A stretch of DNA of 64,000 nt from Ptychodera flava (taxonomy: Eukaryota; Hemichordata; Enteropneusta; Ptychoderidae): positions 14,237,772 through 14,301,771 of the forward strand of contig NC_091944.1 in the NCBI RefSeq assembly GCF_041260155.1, in the 5' to 3' direction. The position numbers and the translations under genes are program-made. This document shows positions 21,333 to 32,230 of this stretch, one piece after another. Numbering within the stretch: position 1 is the stretch's first letter; every line of letters starts with the position of its first letter. The notes beneath the pieces are model-generated. The model saw only the letters and a program-made list of their open reading frames with translations. It did not search any database and was not told the DNA's origin.

Positions 21333-23057
21333 TTGAGTGATTTAAATTACATCATAATAACACCTGACAGGCGAAAACAAAAACAGCTATGTCACATAAA
21401 TATGCTTAAGCCATATTTGGATAGGGATAATCCTACTATAACTCAGCCTGTCAGTGCAGTCAGTTCAAACCATTATGAAGATAGTGATACTGAAACTGAC
21501 TTGAGTGAAAATACTCTAAACTCAAAGCTGGGCTCGGTCAAGCTTCAGAACTCAGAAATCCTGGAGAAGCTGGAGTCTACAAAGTTGGCACACCTCCAGC
21601 CAGAACAACAACAACAGGTGAAAGAACTGCTCCATGAATATAAACACCTGTTTCAAGATGTTCCAACGAGGACAAACGTCATCTATCACGACGTTGATGT
21701 TGGGGACAGTAAGCCTGTAAAACAACATCCATACAGACTGAATCCAACAAAAGCAAAATATCTCCAGGAAGAAGTCAAATACCTGCTGGACAATGACTTT
21801 ATTGAACCCAGTAAAAGTAACTGGAGTTCGCCGTGCATACTTGTTCCCAAATCAGATCACAGTTATCGTATGTGCACAGACTTTAGGAAGGTCAACACTT
21901 TAACAAAGACAGACACTTTCCCAATCCCGAGGATTGATGACTGCATCGACCGAGTGGGAAAAGCCAAGTATGTGACAAAATTTGACCTACTGAAGGGATT
22001 TTGGCAAGTCCCTCTGACGGATCGTGCTCGTGAAATATCCGCCTTTGTTACACCAGACGGATTGTTCCAGTACAAGGTGATGCCATTCGGAATGAAGAAC
22101 TCTCCGGCAACGTTCCAACGGATGATCAACGACGTCATATCCGGGCTAGACGGGTGTGCAGCCTACGTTGACGACGTCGTCCTGTATAGTGACACCTGGG
22201 AGGAACACATCAAGCTCATGCGGAAGTTCTTTGAGAGACTGAGCAAAGCAATGTTGACTGTCAACCTTGCCAAATCTGAGTTTGGTTGGGCAAGGGTAAC
22301 TTACCTCGGACATACTGTAGGACAGGGTGAGGTAAAACCTGTTGATGCCAAAATCAGTGCCATTTCAAGTTTTCCCATACCAAACTGCAAACGACAACTG
22401 ATGCGCTTTCTCGGTATGGCTGGTTACTACAGAAAATTCTGTCCAAATTTCTCCACAATTACTGAGCCTTTGACTAACTTACTTAAAAAGAAAGTAAAAT
22501 TTGTTTGGTCAGAGCAATGCCAACAGGCATTTGATACACTTAAAGCCATACTGCAAAGTGCCCCAGTGTTGTCTGCACCAGATTTCACTTTGCCATTCAA
22601 ATTAGCTGTAGATGCTAGTGATACGGCTGCTGGTGCTGTTTTATTGCAAGAGGATAGTCATGGTGTAGATCATCCTGTTTGCTATTTTTCACGCAAATTT
22701 AACAAATCCCAGAGAAACTACTCTACAATTGAAAAAGAGTGTTTATCTTTGATATTAGCTTTACAGCATTTTGAAGTTTATGTTACTTCTTCAAATCAGC
22801 CAATAGTGGTTTATATTGATCACAACCCTCTTGTTTTTCTGCAGAAATTTAAAGGCAAAAATCAGAGATTGCTAAGATGGAGTTTAATGTTACAGGAGTT
22901 TAATCTTGACATTAAGACATATCAAAGGCAGAGACAATTTAATTGCAGACTGTCTCTCTCGTATTTAGAAATTATTGTTGTTCACTTTCAAGAAATTTTA
23001 TTGTTGTTCACTTTCAAGAAATTTTACTTTAGAGTAAAACAAAATTTGAGTACTTAA
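21333..23057 (+). CDS. pol: Integrase C-terminal GPY module fused to reverse transcriptase and RNase H
   Basis: A 574-codon open frame; the listed first codon is TTG and the frame in fact extends upstream, so this is the 3' part of a polyprotein. Residues 1-35 complete a GPY/F-type integrase tail (HINMLKPY). RT follows: MCTDFRKVN, KFDLLKGFWQVPL, MPFGMKNSPATFQR and the catalytic YVDD at 22164-22175. RNase H follows with its first Asp in LAVDASD (22611-22613), Glu in EKECLS and Asp in YIDHNPLVFL. A one-base frame change just before 22924 moves the last RNase H motif into another frame. Reverse transcription of the element's RNA is the family role. No envelope gene is seen. Confidence 0.9.
   Translation: MSDLNYIIITPDRRKQKQLCHINMLKPYLDRDNPTITQPVSAVSSNHYEDSDTETDLSENTLNSKLGSVKLQNSEILEKLESTKLAHLQPEQQQQVKELLHEYKHLFQDVPTRTNVIYHDVDVGDSKPVKQHPYRLNPTKAKYLQEEVKYLLDNDFIEPSKSNWSSPCILVPKSDHSYRMCTDFRKVNTLTKTDTFPIPRIDDCIDRVGKAKYVTKFDLLKGFWQVPLTDRAREISAFVTPDGLFQYKVMPFGMKNSPATFQRMINDVISGLDGCAAYVDDVVLYSDTWEEHIKLMRKFFERLSKAMLTVNLAKSEFGWARVTYLGHTVGQGEVKPVDAKISAISSFPIPNCKRQLMRFLGMAGYYRKFCPNFSTITEPLTNLLKKKVKFVWSEQCQQAFDTLKAILQSAPVLSAPDFTLPFKLAVDASDTAAGAVLLQEDSHGVDHPVCYFSRKFNKSQRNYSTIEKECLSLILALQHFEVYVTSSNQPIVVYIDHNPLVFLQKFKGKNQRLLRWSLMLQEFNLDIKTYQRQRQFNCRLSLSYLEIIVVHFQEILLLFTFKKFYFRVKQNLST
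22975..23026 (+). repeat. Two tandem 26-bp units before the polypurine tract
   Basis: TTGTTGTTCACTTTCAAGAA plus ATTTTA is repeated exactly twice, between the end of the RNase H region and the polypurine tract. Confidence 0.8.
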
Positions 23058-23117
23058 ATCCTTTTCAAGATTACATTTGTAAAAGAAAGATTTTTCTTTG
23101 AAAAATTTTCTTTTTTT

Positions 23118-23129
23118 GAAGAGGGGGTG
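23118..23129 (+). promoter_or_regulatory. Polypurine tract
   Basis: GAAGAGGGGGTG abuts the 3' LTR, the usual plus-strand primer position. Confidence 0.8.
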
Positions 23130-23700
23130 TGTTATGTAGGTCATTTCCCCCACACTCATCATGACCTGAGTTCAATTAGTCTAGAACATTCTCAAGGTCA
23201 CTGCCCTTAATGACCTCACAACCTTGAATTCAATTAGTCATGTTTGGAATGTTCTGGAAAGTTGATTAGTTGTGTAAGGGAGATAATTTTAGAACAGTAA
23301 TTAGCATGTCAATAAAAGTTCTAGATTGTTCTTATATGCCTTTATAAAAGGGACGTGCACAGCTTCTAGTCAGACTTTTGGGATCGTGTCTCTTGTGTGT
23401 TACTAAACTCCAGCAGTAGTCATTCTCAAGACTTTTCAAGACCTTCACTGTCAACGCTGGATTTATACTGTGGACTTTGTGCAGCTTCAAGCCTGCAAGC
23501 CAAAGGACTGTTCATTCATCGACTGACTGTTACAACTCTGAGACTGGAGCTTTGCCGTCCCAGCTGAGATAAGTAGTCTGTACACTTTTAAAGCTTGTAC
23601 TCTATCCCTGACTTAGCAATTAGTTTTATTTTTGTAATAAATTCTGTTTAAACGTTAATTGCTGAGTTCACCCTTTTGTTCGTTTTCTCTGCACGTAACA
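23130..23700 (+). repeat. 3' LTR
   Basis: 571 bp, about 98.8% identical to the 5' LTR by direct comparison. TATAAAA is at 23343-23349 and AATAAA at 23636-23641. It is followed by AAGG, the target duplication. Confidence 0.95.
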
Positions 23701-26700
23701 AAGGGTAAAAACAATTACATACCCTCATGTCTGACCATTTTGCGAAAGTATTTTTTCAGAGTTATGAAATCAGTGGTTTGATTCCACAAGTTTCACAGTA
23801 CTTGTTATATTTTGTATTGTACATACAGATGTGTGCTAGTATGAATTGTTTTGGATAAATTCTACGGTTCTTTTTTGAAAAAAAAATTACTTTGTAATTG
23901 CTATAATGCATGATTTTGATCACAAAAGAGAGTAAATATTTTTGATGTTTGTTCCTGATGTGCTGAACATATCAGTAGAGTGTGACCAAATATGTTCAGG
24001 TCAGAGTTGTCAATTGAAACCATGTCCTCTATGTTTTAAGGTTTGGCACTTTCAAATAACTTAGTTTGACCTTAATAGCTTCATAGTCACTAACAAATAT
24101 CCCCAGACCTTTGCTTAATAAAGTCACCAACTGGCTACTGTTCATATTGACCAAGATTGTGCTGTATTTCTCAACCTGTCTATTGTAATGTCAGGGTTAA
24201 AGTATGAAGAATAAAATTGTCAATATTGAAGTAAAGATTGTTTTTTGCCTGTGTTGCTTCTTTAATGACTTGGTGGCCATGGCTGCAGATAGTCGCATTT
24301 CAGGTAGACAAGTTCGAGCCATGCATAGTTCTATAAAAAGATTGCCTCATTATGCAAGACTGTTGTTTGAAGAAAGGTCATCTTAGGTCATGCCTGCCAC
24401 AAGCCACACCTATGACTTGACCCAAAGATGACCTCAGTTCAAATAATGGCCCACCATTGCAACTCTGTACACTGACAGCCAGCATGATCTGATGTTATGA
24501 TAAAAGATGCATCCAACCCAATACGGTGACTGTCAAGTAGCTGCTCTTCTCTGAATGTTGTTCCTCGGTCAGTTTTACATACTTTCACATCTATAGAGAA
24601 CGGGGAAAATGGCCCACAGTTCTAAAAGAGAGTATACCTCAAGTAGCTCCTCCCCCCCCCCAAAAAAAAAAAAAACAAAACTCCAATCACATGTATAGAC
24701 TGACAGTGTCGGCAACATTGCAGAACATTGGCCTACCCAAAGTAGTACTCGGGAACCAATATGTGATGTTGTTACTTTTCTCAACTTTTCTTCCCTCCCC
24801 CACGCCGATGTCAAAATCAAAAAATACCAGGAAGGTGTATCCTAGGACTGTCTAACTATATGGCTGTTTATTTTAAGAATGAACTAGGACAACTGCAATC
24901 AAATAAACCTGAATTTTTATTTTTTAATTAGTTTTTGGAGGGAACAAATAAACCTGTATTAGTGTGCTCAGCTTTCACTATACCGCCATCAACGATGAAT
25001 AAAAGTCACCTTTTATTGAAGACAGCATAGCCAATTTGATACTAAAATTTTGGTGGTGTGAATCAGTTTACTCCGTTATCATTTAAATTGCATTTACAAT
25101 ACAGGGTTATAATACCCGTTCGCTTGTGAGCCAGTACTCACTCTGCGTGGCAGGACTGTCGGCTATGTGGTACGTGATGAGAGAGGCGTAGCCGGTAACG
25201 CAACGGCTCAGGCACGCAGTGCCACTGATCAACAACGATATTGCTTTGAAATTTTCTTAGTACAGCAGGAGGTACCTTATACAGCAGTGACATAACTGTA
25301 CACTTTTCACACACACACACACACAGACGCATTATCTTCACCGTGAAAGTACCTGCAGAGAGTGATTTCTCGCGGCACCGGGTTATAACACGACAGACGT
25401 TGATATTATTAATTCTCTCGTATCGGGAGATACAGATGGCCACTATAAAATTTTGTCATGATGACGCAATCCGGTGTAGCAAAACGTTTGGCATATTTCA
25501 TCATATCCCCGTGCACCCCGTCCCCTCATATACAAGTAGTATGGAAGAGTTTCTGAAAAAGGGTTATGTAAGAAGTGTACGTATGAAGACGGATTACAAC
25601 GACCGAGAAATATTTTGTTTTGCTGTACATACAGTCGTTGGACGTGCCCATTATTGGCCCAAGCACGTCTAGTATAGTATGAGAAATAAGTGGTCGTGCC
25701 ACAAACGATCAAATATGAGTGGCATTTCTTAATATTTTCCTTGTGACAGGGTACACAAACGACAAAAAACGAGTCGAATGCCCTATTGACAACAGAAATG
25801 ATGACAAAAAGACGTGTAAAGCAAATAGACAGTTACAGAAAAGGGCGTTCACCCTCTGGTCATTCGGCATAACTGTACGTACGTGCGGACGTGCTGAACT
25901 GTGAGCAGAGTATAGGTCACAAAGGACGACTTCCCATTAACCTCGACAGACAGACAGCTCATTGCAAACAAAGGTCACCTTGTGTGTTGTGAATGATATT
26001 CATCGCTGTTATTGTCGTTTCTTGTTGTTGTCTTCTAGGCTTCACCAATGTTATTGTAGCTGATGACTTTATTTTTCAAGAAACGGTATCACTGTTATGG
26101 AAATATGGAAAAGCATGTTGCAATGGAACATGTGGAATGGGTGATTTTTAACAATGAGTGCAACCAGATTTATAATATCATGAATACTAGAACTGGGTTT
26201 CCCGTACATTGTCAATATCTTTGTGAACGGATGTTAACATCAGGCGTTCCCTTTGTAAGCCAATGAGTAATCTTTATAACGGGAATCCAGGCACCAGCTG
26301 CAGCACGGTTACATAATGTGATGTTGAGAGAACGCCACATCATTATTTCTGCACTAAATGCGTCCTTGAGTGCGGACTGAATGCAAATCTCTTCTTACAC
26401 AATAAAATCCGTGCAACGTACGCCTGCGTGGGTTTTTTTTTTGTTTTTTTTTTTTGTTTTTTTTTTGCACGTTGTACAATGATCACTAGTAGTCGTTTGA
26501 ACAGCAACAACGATGTTTTTCCAAAGTTAATCAGACGAAGCAATTTCCTTTTAGATAATGCTAACAACTACCTGCACCTTTACAGCTGAAAGGACAAAAT
26601 TCTGGAGTCTTATTTTTTCAAGTAGACCTAAATGGAGACTTAACTGAAACATATTATTCGACACGCAAAATAAAAATGCACCAAGTTTTCAAGCATTTCT

Positions 26701-26742
26701 TTTCCTGCGTATGTACAAAATATAACTCTGTAGAAGAAATAC
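23701..26742. other. Intergenic, no gene recognised
   Basis: Only short ORFs without recognisable domains. Low-complexity tracts include a C-run/A-run at about 24648-24674, a CA run near 25308-25325 and T-runs at 26432-26466. AATAAA at 24211 could be a distal poly(A) signal of SF1, but nothing supports it further. Confidence 0.5.
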
Positions 26743-26825
26743 TACACACACACACAAACACACAGACACAGACACAGACACACAGACACAGACACAGAGA
26801 GTCACAGACACAGACACAGACACAC

Positions 26826-26883
<58 letters not shown>

Positions 26884-27105
26884 AGATATGAAATGTGATG
26901 CTGTTGGATGTGATCCTTCAATAAAGAACCTGGCATAATATTATATATATATATATATATAGATATATATATATATATATATATGTGTGTATGTATATAT
27001 ATAATATTTCTTTATTTCAGACTGAAATGTCCATATAAGGAAAATACAAAAGGAATCACCTGAAAATTCTCTCAGTCCCTGGGATATATGCTTTTGCTCA
27101 AAAGT

Positions 27106-27166
<61 letters not shown>
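26743..27166. repeat. Compound microsatellite: CA/CAGACA, CATA, TA and GATATA arrays
   Basis: CA and CAGACA units at 26743-26828, CATA units to about 26851, then TA and GATATA units to about 26887. Long TA arrays follow at about 26940-27003 and 27107-27166. ORFs across it are repeat artefacts. Confidence 0.85.
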
Positions 27167-27170
<4 letters not shown>

Positions 27171-27227
27171 TAACATGATATGTGATGCTGTTGAATGTGA
27201 TCCTTCAATAAAGAACCTGGCATAATT
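26888..27227 (+). repeat. Direct repeat pair of 52 bp flanking TA arrays
   Basis: 26888-26939 and 27176-27227 match at 50 of 52 bases (shared core TGTGATCCTTCAATAAAGAA). Each copy is next to a TA array, so the segment arose by a local duplication or from two ends of one element. Confidence 0.7.
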
Positions 27228-29238
27228 TGCTTCGGGAAGAGATTTTCTGTTCCTTGAAATCACCTTCGAGGTGGTCACATATTTGACTGTAGAGTCGCAT
27301 GATTTTTCCATTTTGTGCGTTTAAGTTCACTAAAGCCTAATATTTGGCAAACAGCATTATTCCAATACGAACCCAGTCAGGTGTTTATATCAATCTTTTC
27401 TCTGTGCAAAGGCAACCCACACGCACTGAGCGCGTGTTAAAATGAAGAACAGTCCGTGATTCGATCAACAATCAAAATAAAAATCGTATTGATTAGGTGG
27501 ACCTATTAATATGGCTGAGTGAGTCAATTGAGTACAAAGTTCTCAGTGAAAAGATCTGGTAGAGGGACGAATATTTCTAGTCACATGCTGAAGCCCAGAA
27601 ATCAATAGGCAAGGTATTAACTTTGAATTTTGTTTTCTTTTGAACTTTTTAAAAGACATGGAGACATCATTATTTATTTCCTATATGTCAGATGGCCACA
27701 TATGTGAAATTTGTTGTTTTTAGGTCTGACCAAGATAGACTCCAGTCGTCTGCTAGCGTTTCTCAGGCGCACGTTGCAAGCACTGAGTGTCATCGTGTTT
27801 ACCCCACGATTTACATGTGACACAATTTTCTTCAATTTACACAGTTTTGATATTTAGGCCTATATGCTCACTGACTTGGGACAGGTCTAGACTAATTGGC
27901 CTATGGAATGTTATTAGAGTTATGTATTGTCTATAACTCAGTCTCTGTCGTAAAACACTAGTTTGCATCGAAACTTTACAGTGTATGTAGGTAGAATGAC
28001 TGAAGGACAACTGCACGCCAAGGCTACGTGATTGCAGTGACATCTGGGCACATTTTTGTCCCGCTGGTTTTGGATGGACTAGAATACTTCCAAAATTATC
28101 ATATGGGTTTTGCCGGCAAACTTTAAATCATCCGAGTCTACCTAGTACCCATGTAGATCTATAGGCCTACTCACAGTCACAACCGCATATGTACACGCGT
28201 CTATGGGGGCATAGACGCCGAGCGGAATAGACCGATCACAAGAGACTGTGGCCTACTCCAAAAATTGATCCATTGTCAGGTGTTTCCCATCAAAATTTGG
28301 GGAACATCTTCAGGTCATTTAGGCCTACCGTTATTCTATCGCACATGAAGGCTTTCCTAAAGCAGGGAGGATAATATTTCCTATATAGATTTATATTTAT
28401 CGTTTTCCCCTAGTGAAAAGTCGACCCATGGTAAAGTGACCCATTCGAAAGGCGCCTGACACATAAGCTAATTTTTCAATGGGGACCCCCTCCCCTCCCC
28501 CCGCCAATTCTTGCGGGATTTGTTGGTCTTACCATTTCAGATCGATAGTCCTTCCTTGTTGTAGATTACTGGTCAAGGTAGCACTTAAACAATAAGAAAT
28601 TTTACCATGACCTGGGGTGATCGATGAACTTAATATTGAACGGTTTTGCTTTGGGTCGTTCTATTGTTCACAAGGTCAATCGACCCTGTTAAAACTCTAA
28701 CGGTCAGGCTGGCTGCTTTATACAGCACAGACCCTCACTTTGCCTACAGTAAGTTGCGACTTCCATTAAAAAGTCTCGGGTATTCCAGGTGAAATTCAAC
28801 AGAAACGTAATAGTATTGTCATACTTAGTATTGTATAGTATAGTATAGTATAGTATTGTCATACAATCGAAACAAAGGCTTTCACAGAAGTTGAAGAACA
28901 ATAGGTGTATATACATGCTGTAAATAGAACAACAGGTGCTCCTCGTCAAGGTATCGTCCCTTTAAACGCTATTGTACTTTCAAAACAACATATTTGGATA
29001 CAATAGGGATGGGATGACATCATATTTTTAAAAATAGTTCATCGTCAGCAACGTGATCTCTCACGGAATCCCCTCATCATGTCGTCTGTGATAGTTTCGA
29101 AATCCTGAGACGAATTGTGACATTTATCATGCTTATAGAACACAGTTGAACTTTCGTCAGCGCGTGGGCTGATAAGTGGAAAGTACCTGCCCACAGACCC
29201 ATACGTAATCGTCGTGACTGTTCGAGGAGCAATTGCTG
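27228..29238. other. Intergenic, no gene recognised
   Basis: Contains a short AGTAT-unit microsatellite (about 28827-28862) and one half of a foldback repeat at about 28190-28255 shared with 42063-42215. No coding content is recognised. Confidence 0.5.
28190..28255. mobile_element. Half copy of the CACAGTC foldback family
   Basis: Shares the blocks GTCTATGGGG, GAGCGGAATAGA and GATCACA..GACTGTG, in the same order, with the right arm of the foldback at 42063-42215. Confidence 0.5.
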
Positions 29239-29301
29239 ATTGGCCAATTCCAGATGCCCCTCATGTTTCATTGGTCAAAGTTCCTATTCTATGCAAATTG
29301 G
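29239..29301 (+). promoter_or_regulatory. CCAAT/octamer cluster, promoter-like
   Basis: ATTGG at 29239, CCAAT at 29244, ATTGG at 29270 and 29297, and octamer ATGCAAAT at 29291-29298. About 150 bp further on, AAG|gtgagt at 29454/29455 is a strong donor. This could be the promoter and noncoding first exon of the gene at 33567. No TATA box is placed. The link is inference. Confidence 0.35.
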
Positions 29302-31656
29302 CAATGCTGTACCAGATTTCGATTAGTACAGTCAGCTGGATGTCAGCCTTCTGCTGCTATCAGAAATGCACCAGCTCTGCCAGTTGCTTTCCCTCGATTT
29401 CAGGTAGAAAAGGCTGATTAACTGTAAAGTTTTGTACATCTGTATGTTTTTAAGGTGAGTAGGATTATTTTTCTTTTCAAAAATTTTATTGGAATATCGC
29501 GAAACTTATGGAAATGAAATGATAGTCTGCCGTGTTCCACGCACGTTCCACTGACCGTAGATTAGGGTTCATATGGGCAGAGCAGAGGTTGCATCATCGC
29601 CGCGCCGAACAGCGGCCCTATAACGGACAGGGCTTCGGTGTTCGCTAGACATGCACGCTAGCATTTCTTGAACATTTTACACTCTAGTTTTGGGCCACCG
29701 TACTCTAACAGTTTACGGATCGCTTATAAACGATGACGAACCGACACCATGCACCGCGTCTGTCTTCACTTGCGTGTAAAGACCCCGACCCAATGAGGGC
29801 GATCCTTTGTCGAGTAGGGTGATGGGTGATGTCATCATGCAACCAGTTTTCATTTAAACGCTGAACATTCCCTAACCCGAATTTATGGAAGGCAACATAT
29901 CCGATATAGATACTGCAGAAGAGTTTAAGTACGACCAAACAGAAATTACTGCAATTAGTTGTACTACCGTAACAACGCACTCACACTGAGACTAGTGAGA
30001 GCTATCAGTACCCTATATTTATTGCCACAAACAGTTATACAAGCACACCTACTGTGCAAAGCCTGTATGCTTTTGGAAATTCATCTCAGTTTACAAATTT
30101 ACCTTTCAAGTTCAGCTCATTCACAATTTGATCTTAATCTGGTTAGTACAGGACTATCAATGTTATCATGGAGGTAGCACTCAGACCTCCCTGGCAATAT
30201 CAAGGGCAAGACTTGGGCTTTGTATTCAAACATGGAGCCTAGGCCTCAATATAGCAGCGAGGCTCGTTTCTACCCCCATGGTTCAAATCAATTGGCCGAA
30301 AGCAATGCCACGTTTATCCGGTCCCTCCCTCTGTTCTTCCTGAGATTAGATCCCTTCAAAAAATGTTGTTCTTCTGACATTATTGAACAAGATGTATCAG
30401 CCTTTTGTCCAAGGTGACCTTCATTAAGATTTGATTGATTTTTAAATGGCCACGATAACTGAGGAAAAAAATTAAAAATTTCTGTCCTCATGTTATCTAT
30501 CAGATCATGGGGGAGCTAAATATGTTTTACAAATTTAGTTTCATAGCCAGGTCATTCTGAAAAGTGTCGAAAAAGCCAAAAGTACCAGTTTCACCAGCAA
30601 AGATGTTTATTCAGGCAGGAACCTCCCTCAAAACAGACTATGGAGTATACTATGCCAACATAACCAAGCAATGTGAACTGGAAGATGGCGATGAGCTTCA
30701 AATCACCGAATTTAATACACTAATTAAAAGTAGAGGTATATCATATAGAGATTTTATCTCCTTGGTTATCTAAATTGACCAGGTTCATTTGTATGTGGAA
30801 TGAAGATTTTGACCTCGGAGAAACCATTGTCAAATTCATTCACCAGCTCTCCTTTTGACAGTGCCATTGAAAAGTCTTGTAGGATTGAATAGTGTTATTG
30901 CATCACCCCAGTAAGTTGTCCGCACACAATACCTAAAGTCTCAATACCAACATCAGGCACAGATAATAACTCTACTGAAGGCAGTAGAGGATGCAGTAGT
31001 TTGTGAACGTTTTGTTGAATTTTGAAAAAAACAAATGCTGCCCAATCCTGTAGACTTTGACAAGTTGAAGAGAATACCCACAATGCACATGTCTTTGTGT
31101 GTGATAAATGAGTGGCTGTCTAAGCTATTCTGGAAAATACAAGGAACTGTGTGAGGTACAGAGCAGATGCTGGCTGCAAACGTGACCTCATTGCCTATGA
31201 CATTGCCTGTGACAGTGTAGAATCTAGACTTCTGTTTGGCCTTTTTCTTCTCGGCCCCACCAAAAGCAAATGGCCTAACACTAGATTCTAGACAAGTGCC
31301 ATTGCCATTCAGTCAGTTGAGATTGATAAGTTGAATTTGTGAATAGTGTGTGCTCATTCTATAATTTTATGTGCATTTTGTAATGGTAGCTTTTCAGGGA
31401 AATGAGATGTGTATGCCGTACTTGCATACAGCAGTTTAATGTCAACATATAGAAATGGGTCAGTGTCTGTTTTCTGCATGTTTTGTAAAAAAATATCACG
31501 TCCCCCAAAGTTCAAAGACAAAAGCATATAATAGTATCTCAAAATTAGCAATTCAAAATATGTAAATTCTATGAAAGGTCACATCTTGTCTGTGTTCTAA
31601 TTCGCCAATTGATAGTCACGTGGGATGCGTTCTTTTTGTGCTGATCCACGTAAACG

Positions 31657-31732
31657 ACGTCATCAGGCATCATTTGTTTGAACTGTTGCCTGCCAGGCAT
31701 CAGTTCCGAAAAATGATGCCCGCTGACGTCAA
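31657..31732. repeat. Imperfect hairpin with GACGTC ends
   Basis: GACGTCATCAGGCATCATTT at the left pairs with AAATGATGCCCGCTGACGTC at the right (17 of 20). Each end includes a CRE-like GACGTC. It lies directly upstream of the ORF at 31774. Confidence 0.55.
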
Positions 31733-31773
31733 AAAGGACATTGAAGCGAACGCGGACCGGAATGTAAACAACA

Positions 31774-31950
31774 ATGTCGTCTGCGGCCGATCGAAACGAT
31801 AGTCGAGAAATTTCTTGGTTTATCCTACTTTCTGAAGAAGAATTGAATGCTTTGGTGTCCAACAAGGACTCGATACGGACAAAAACTATAATCAACGGTG
31901 TATTGAACGTTTTGCAGATCCTTTTGGGAAAAACGTTTTCTTACTGAACC
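31774..31950 (+). pseudogene. Possible N-terminal fragment of a DUF3504/Crypton-type tyrosine recombinase protein
   Basis: A short frame from ATG at 31774 to TGA at about 31948, some 58 codons. Its block LSEEELNALVSNKDSIRTKT resembles the start of the many animal proteins with a Crypton-derived DUF3504 recombinase domain, where an acidic helix precedes a Lys/Thr-rich helix. The catalytic domain is absent. It could be the decayed first exon of such an element or chance. Low confidence. Confidence 0.3.
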
Positions 31951-32046
31951 ACTCCAACATATTACATCGTAGGTGTACATGCGACAAGTTTTGTGTATAG
32001 TACGTGACGTTCTTATGCATGGCTACAGAGTAGGTGTGTTACAAAA

Positions 32047-32230
32047 CACATATTGACTGGCCATGAGGGCAACAGCATACATCCTTAACCCCTCGGGCCT
32101 GTGAGTCACCCCCAAAACAGACTGTTTCCCTCGGCCTACGGCCTCGGGAAACTGTCTGTTTTTGGGGGTGACTCACAGTCCCTCGGGGTACAGACGTATG
32201 CTGTTGCCCTCATGACCAGTCAATATGTGT
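32047..32230. mobile_element. 184-bp foldback element
   Basis: The two halves are nearly complementary along about 90 bases: ACACATATTGACTGG at the left against CCAGTCAATATGTGT at the right. An inner arm has AGTCACCCCCAAAACAGAC against GTCTGTTTTTGGGGGTGACT. No ORF; a MITE-like hairpin. Confidence 0.75.

Larger units (their letters stand above)
17434..23700 (+). mobile_element. Gmr1-like Ty3/gypsy LTR retrotransposon, complete but broken
   Basis: A 6,267-bp element with 571-bp LTRs of TG..CA type (TGTTA..TAACA). AAGG stands immediately before and after it as a 4-bp target duplication. Internal order: tRNA-type primer site, gag with a CCHC knuckle, aspartic protease, integrase (zinc finger, D,D-35-E core, GPY module), reverse transcriptase, RNase H, polypurine tract. 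Integrase before RT is the Ty1/copia order, but the protein motifs are Ty3/gypsy; this combination defines the Gmr1-like group. Gag and the protease-integrase region contain several frameshifts. The long last ORF is open for 1.7 kb. It lies downstream of SF1 in the same orientation. Confidence 0.93.

Noticed and set aside
24204..24386. ORF containing MAADSRISGRQVRAMHSS
   Set aside because: Protein-like composition near the end, but no splice sites, homologue or conserved motif could be named.
25343..25672. 109-codon ORF and its antisense partner
   Set aside because: No domain; frames open on both strands point to chance.
26654..26867. Cys/Val/Thr/His-rich ORFs
   Set aside because: Translation of CA, CAGACA and CATA microsatellites.
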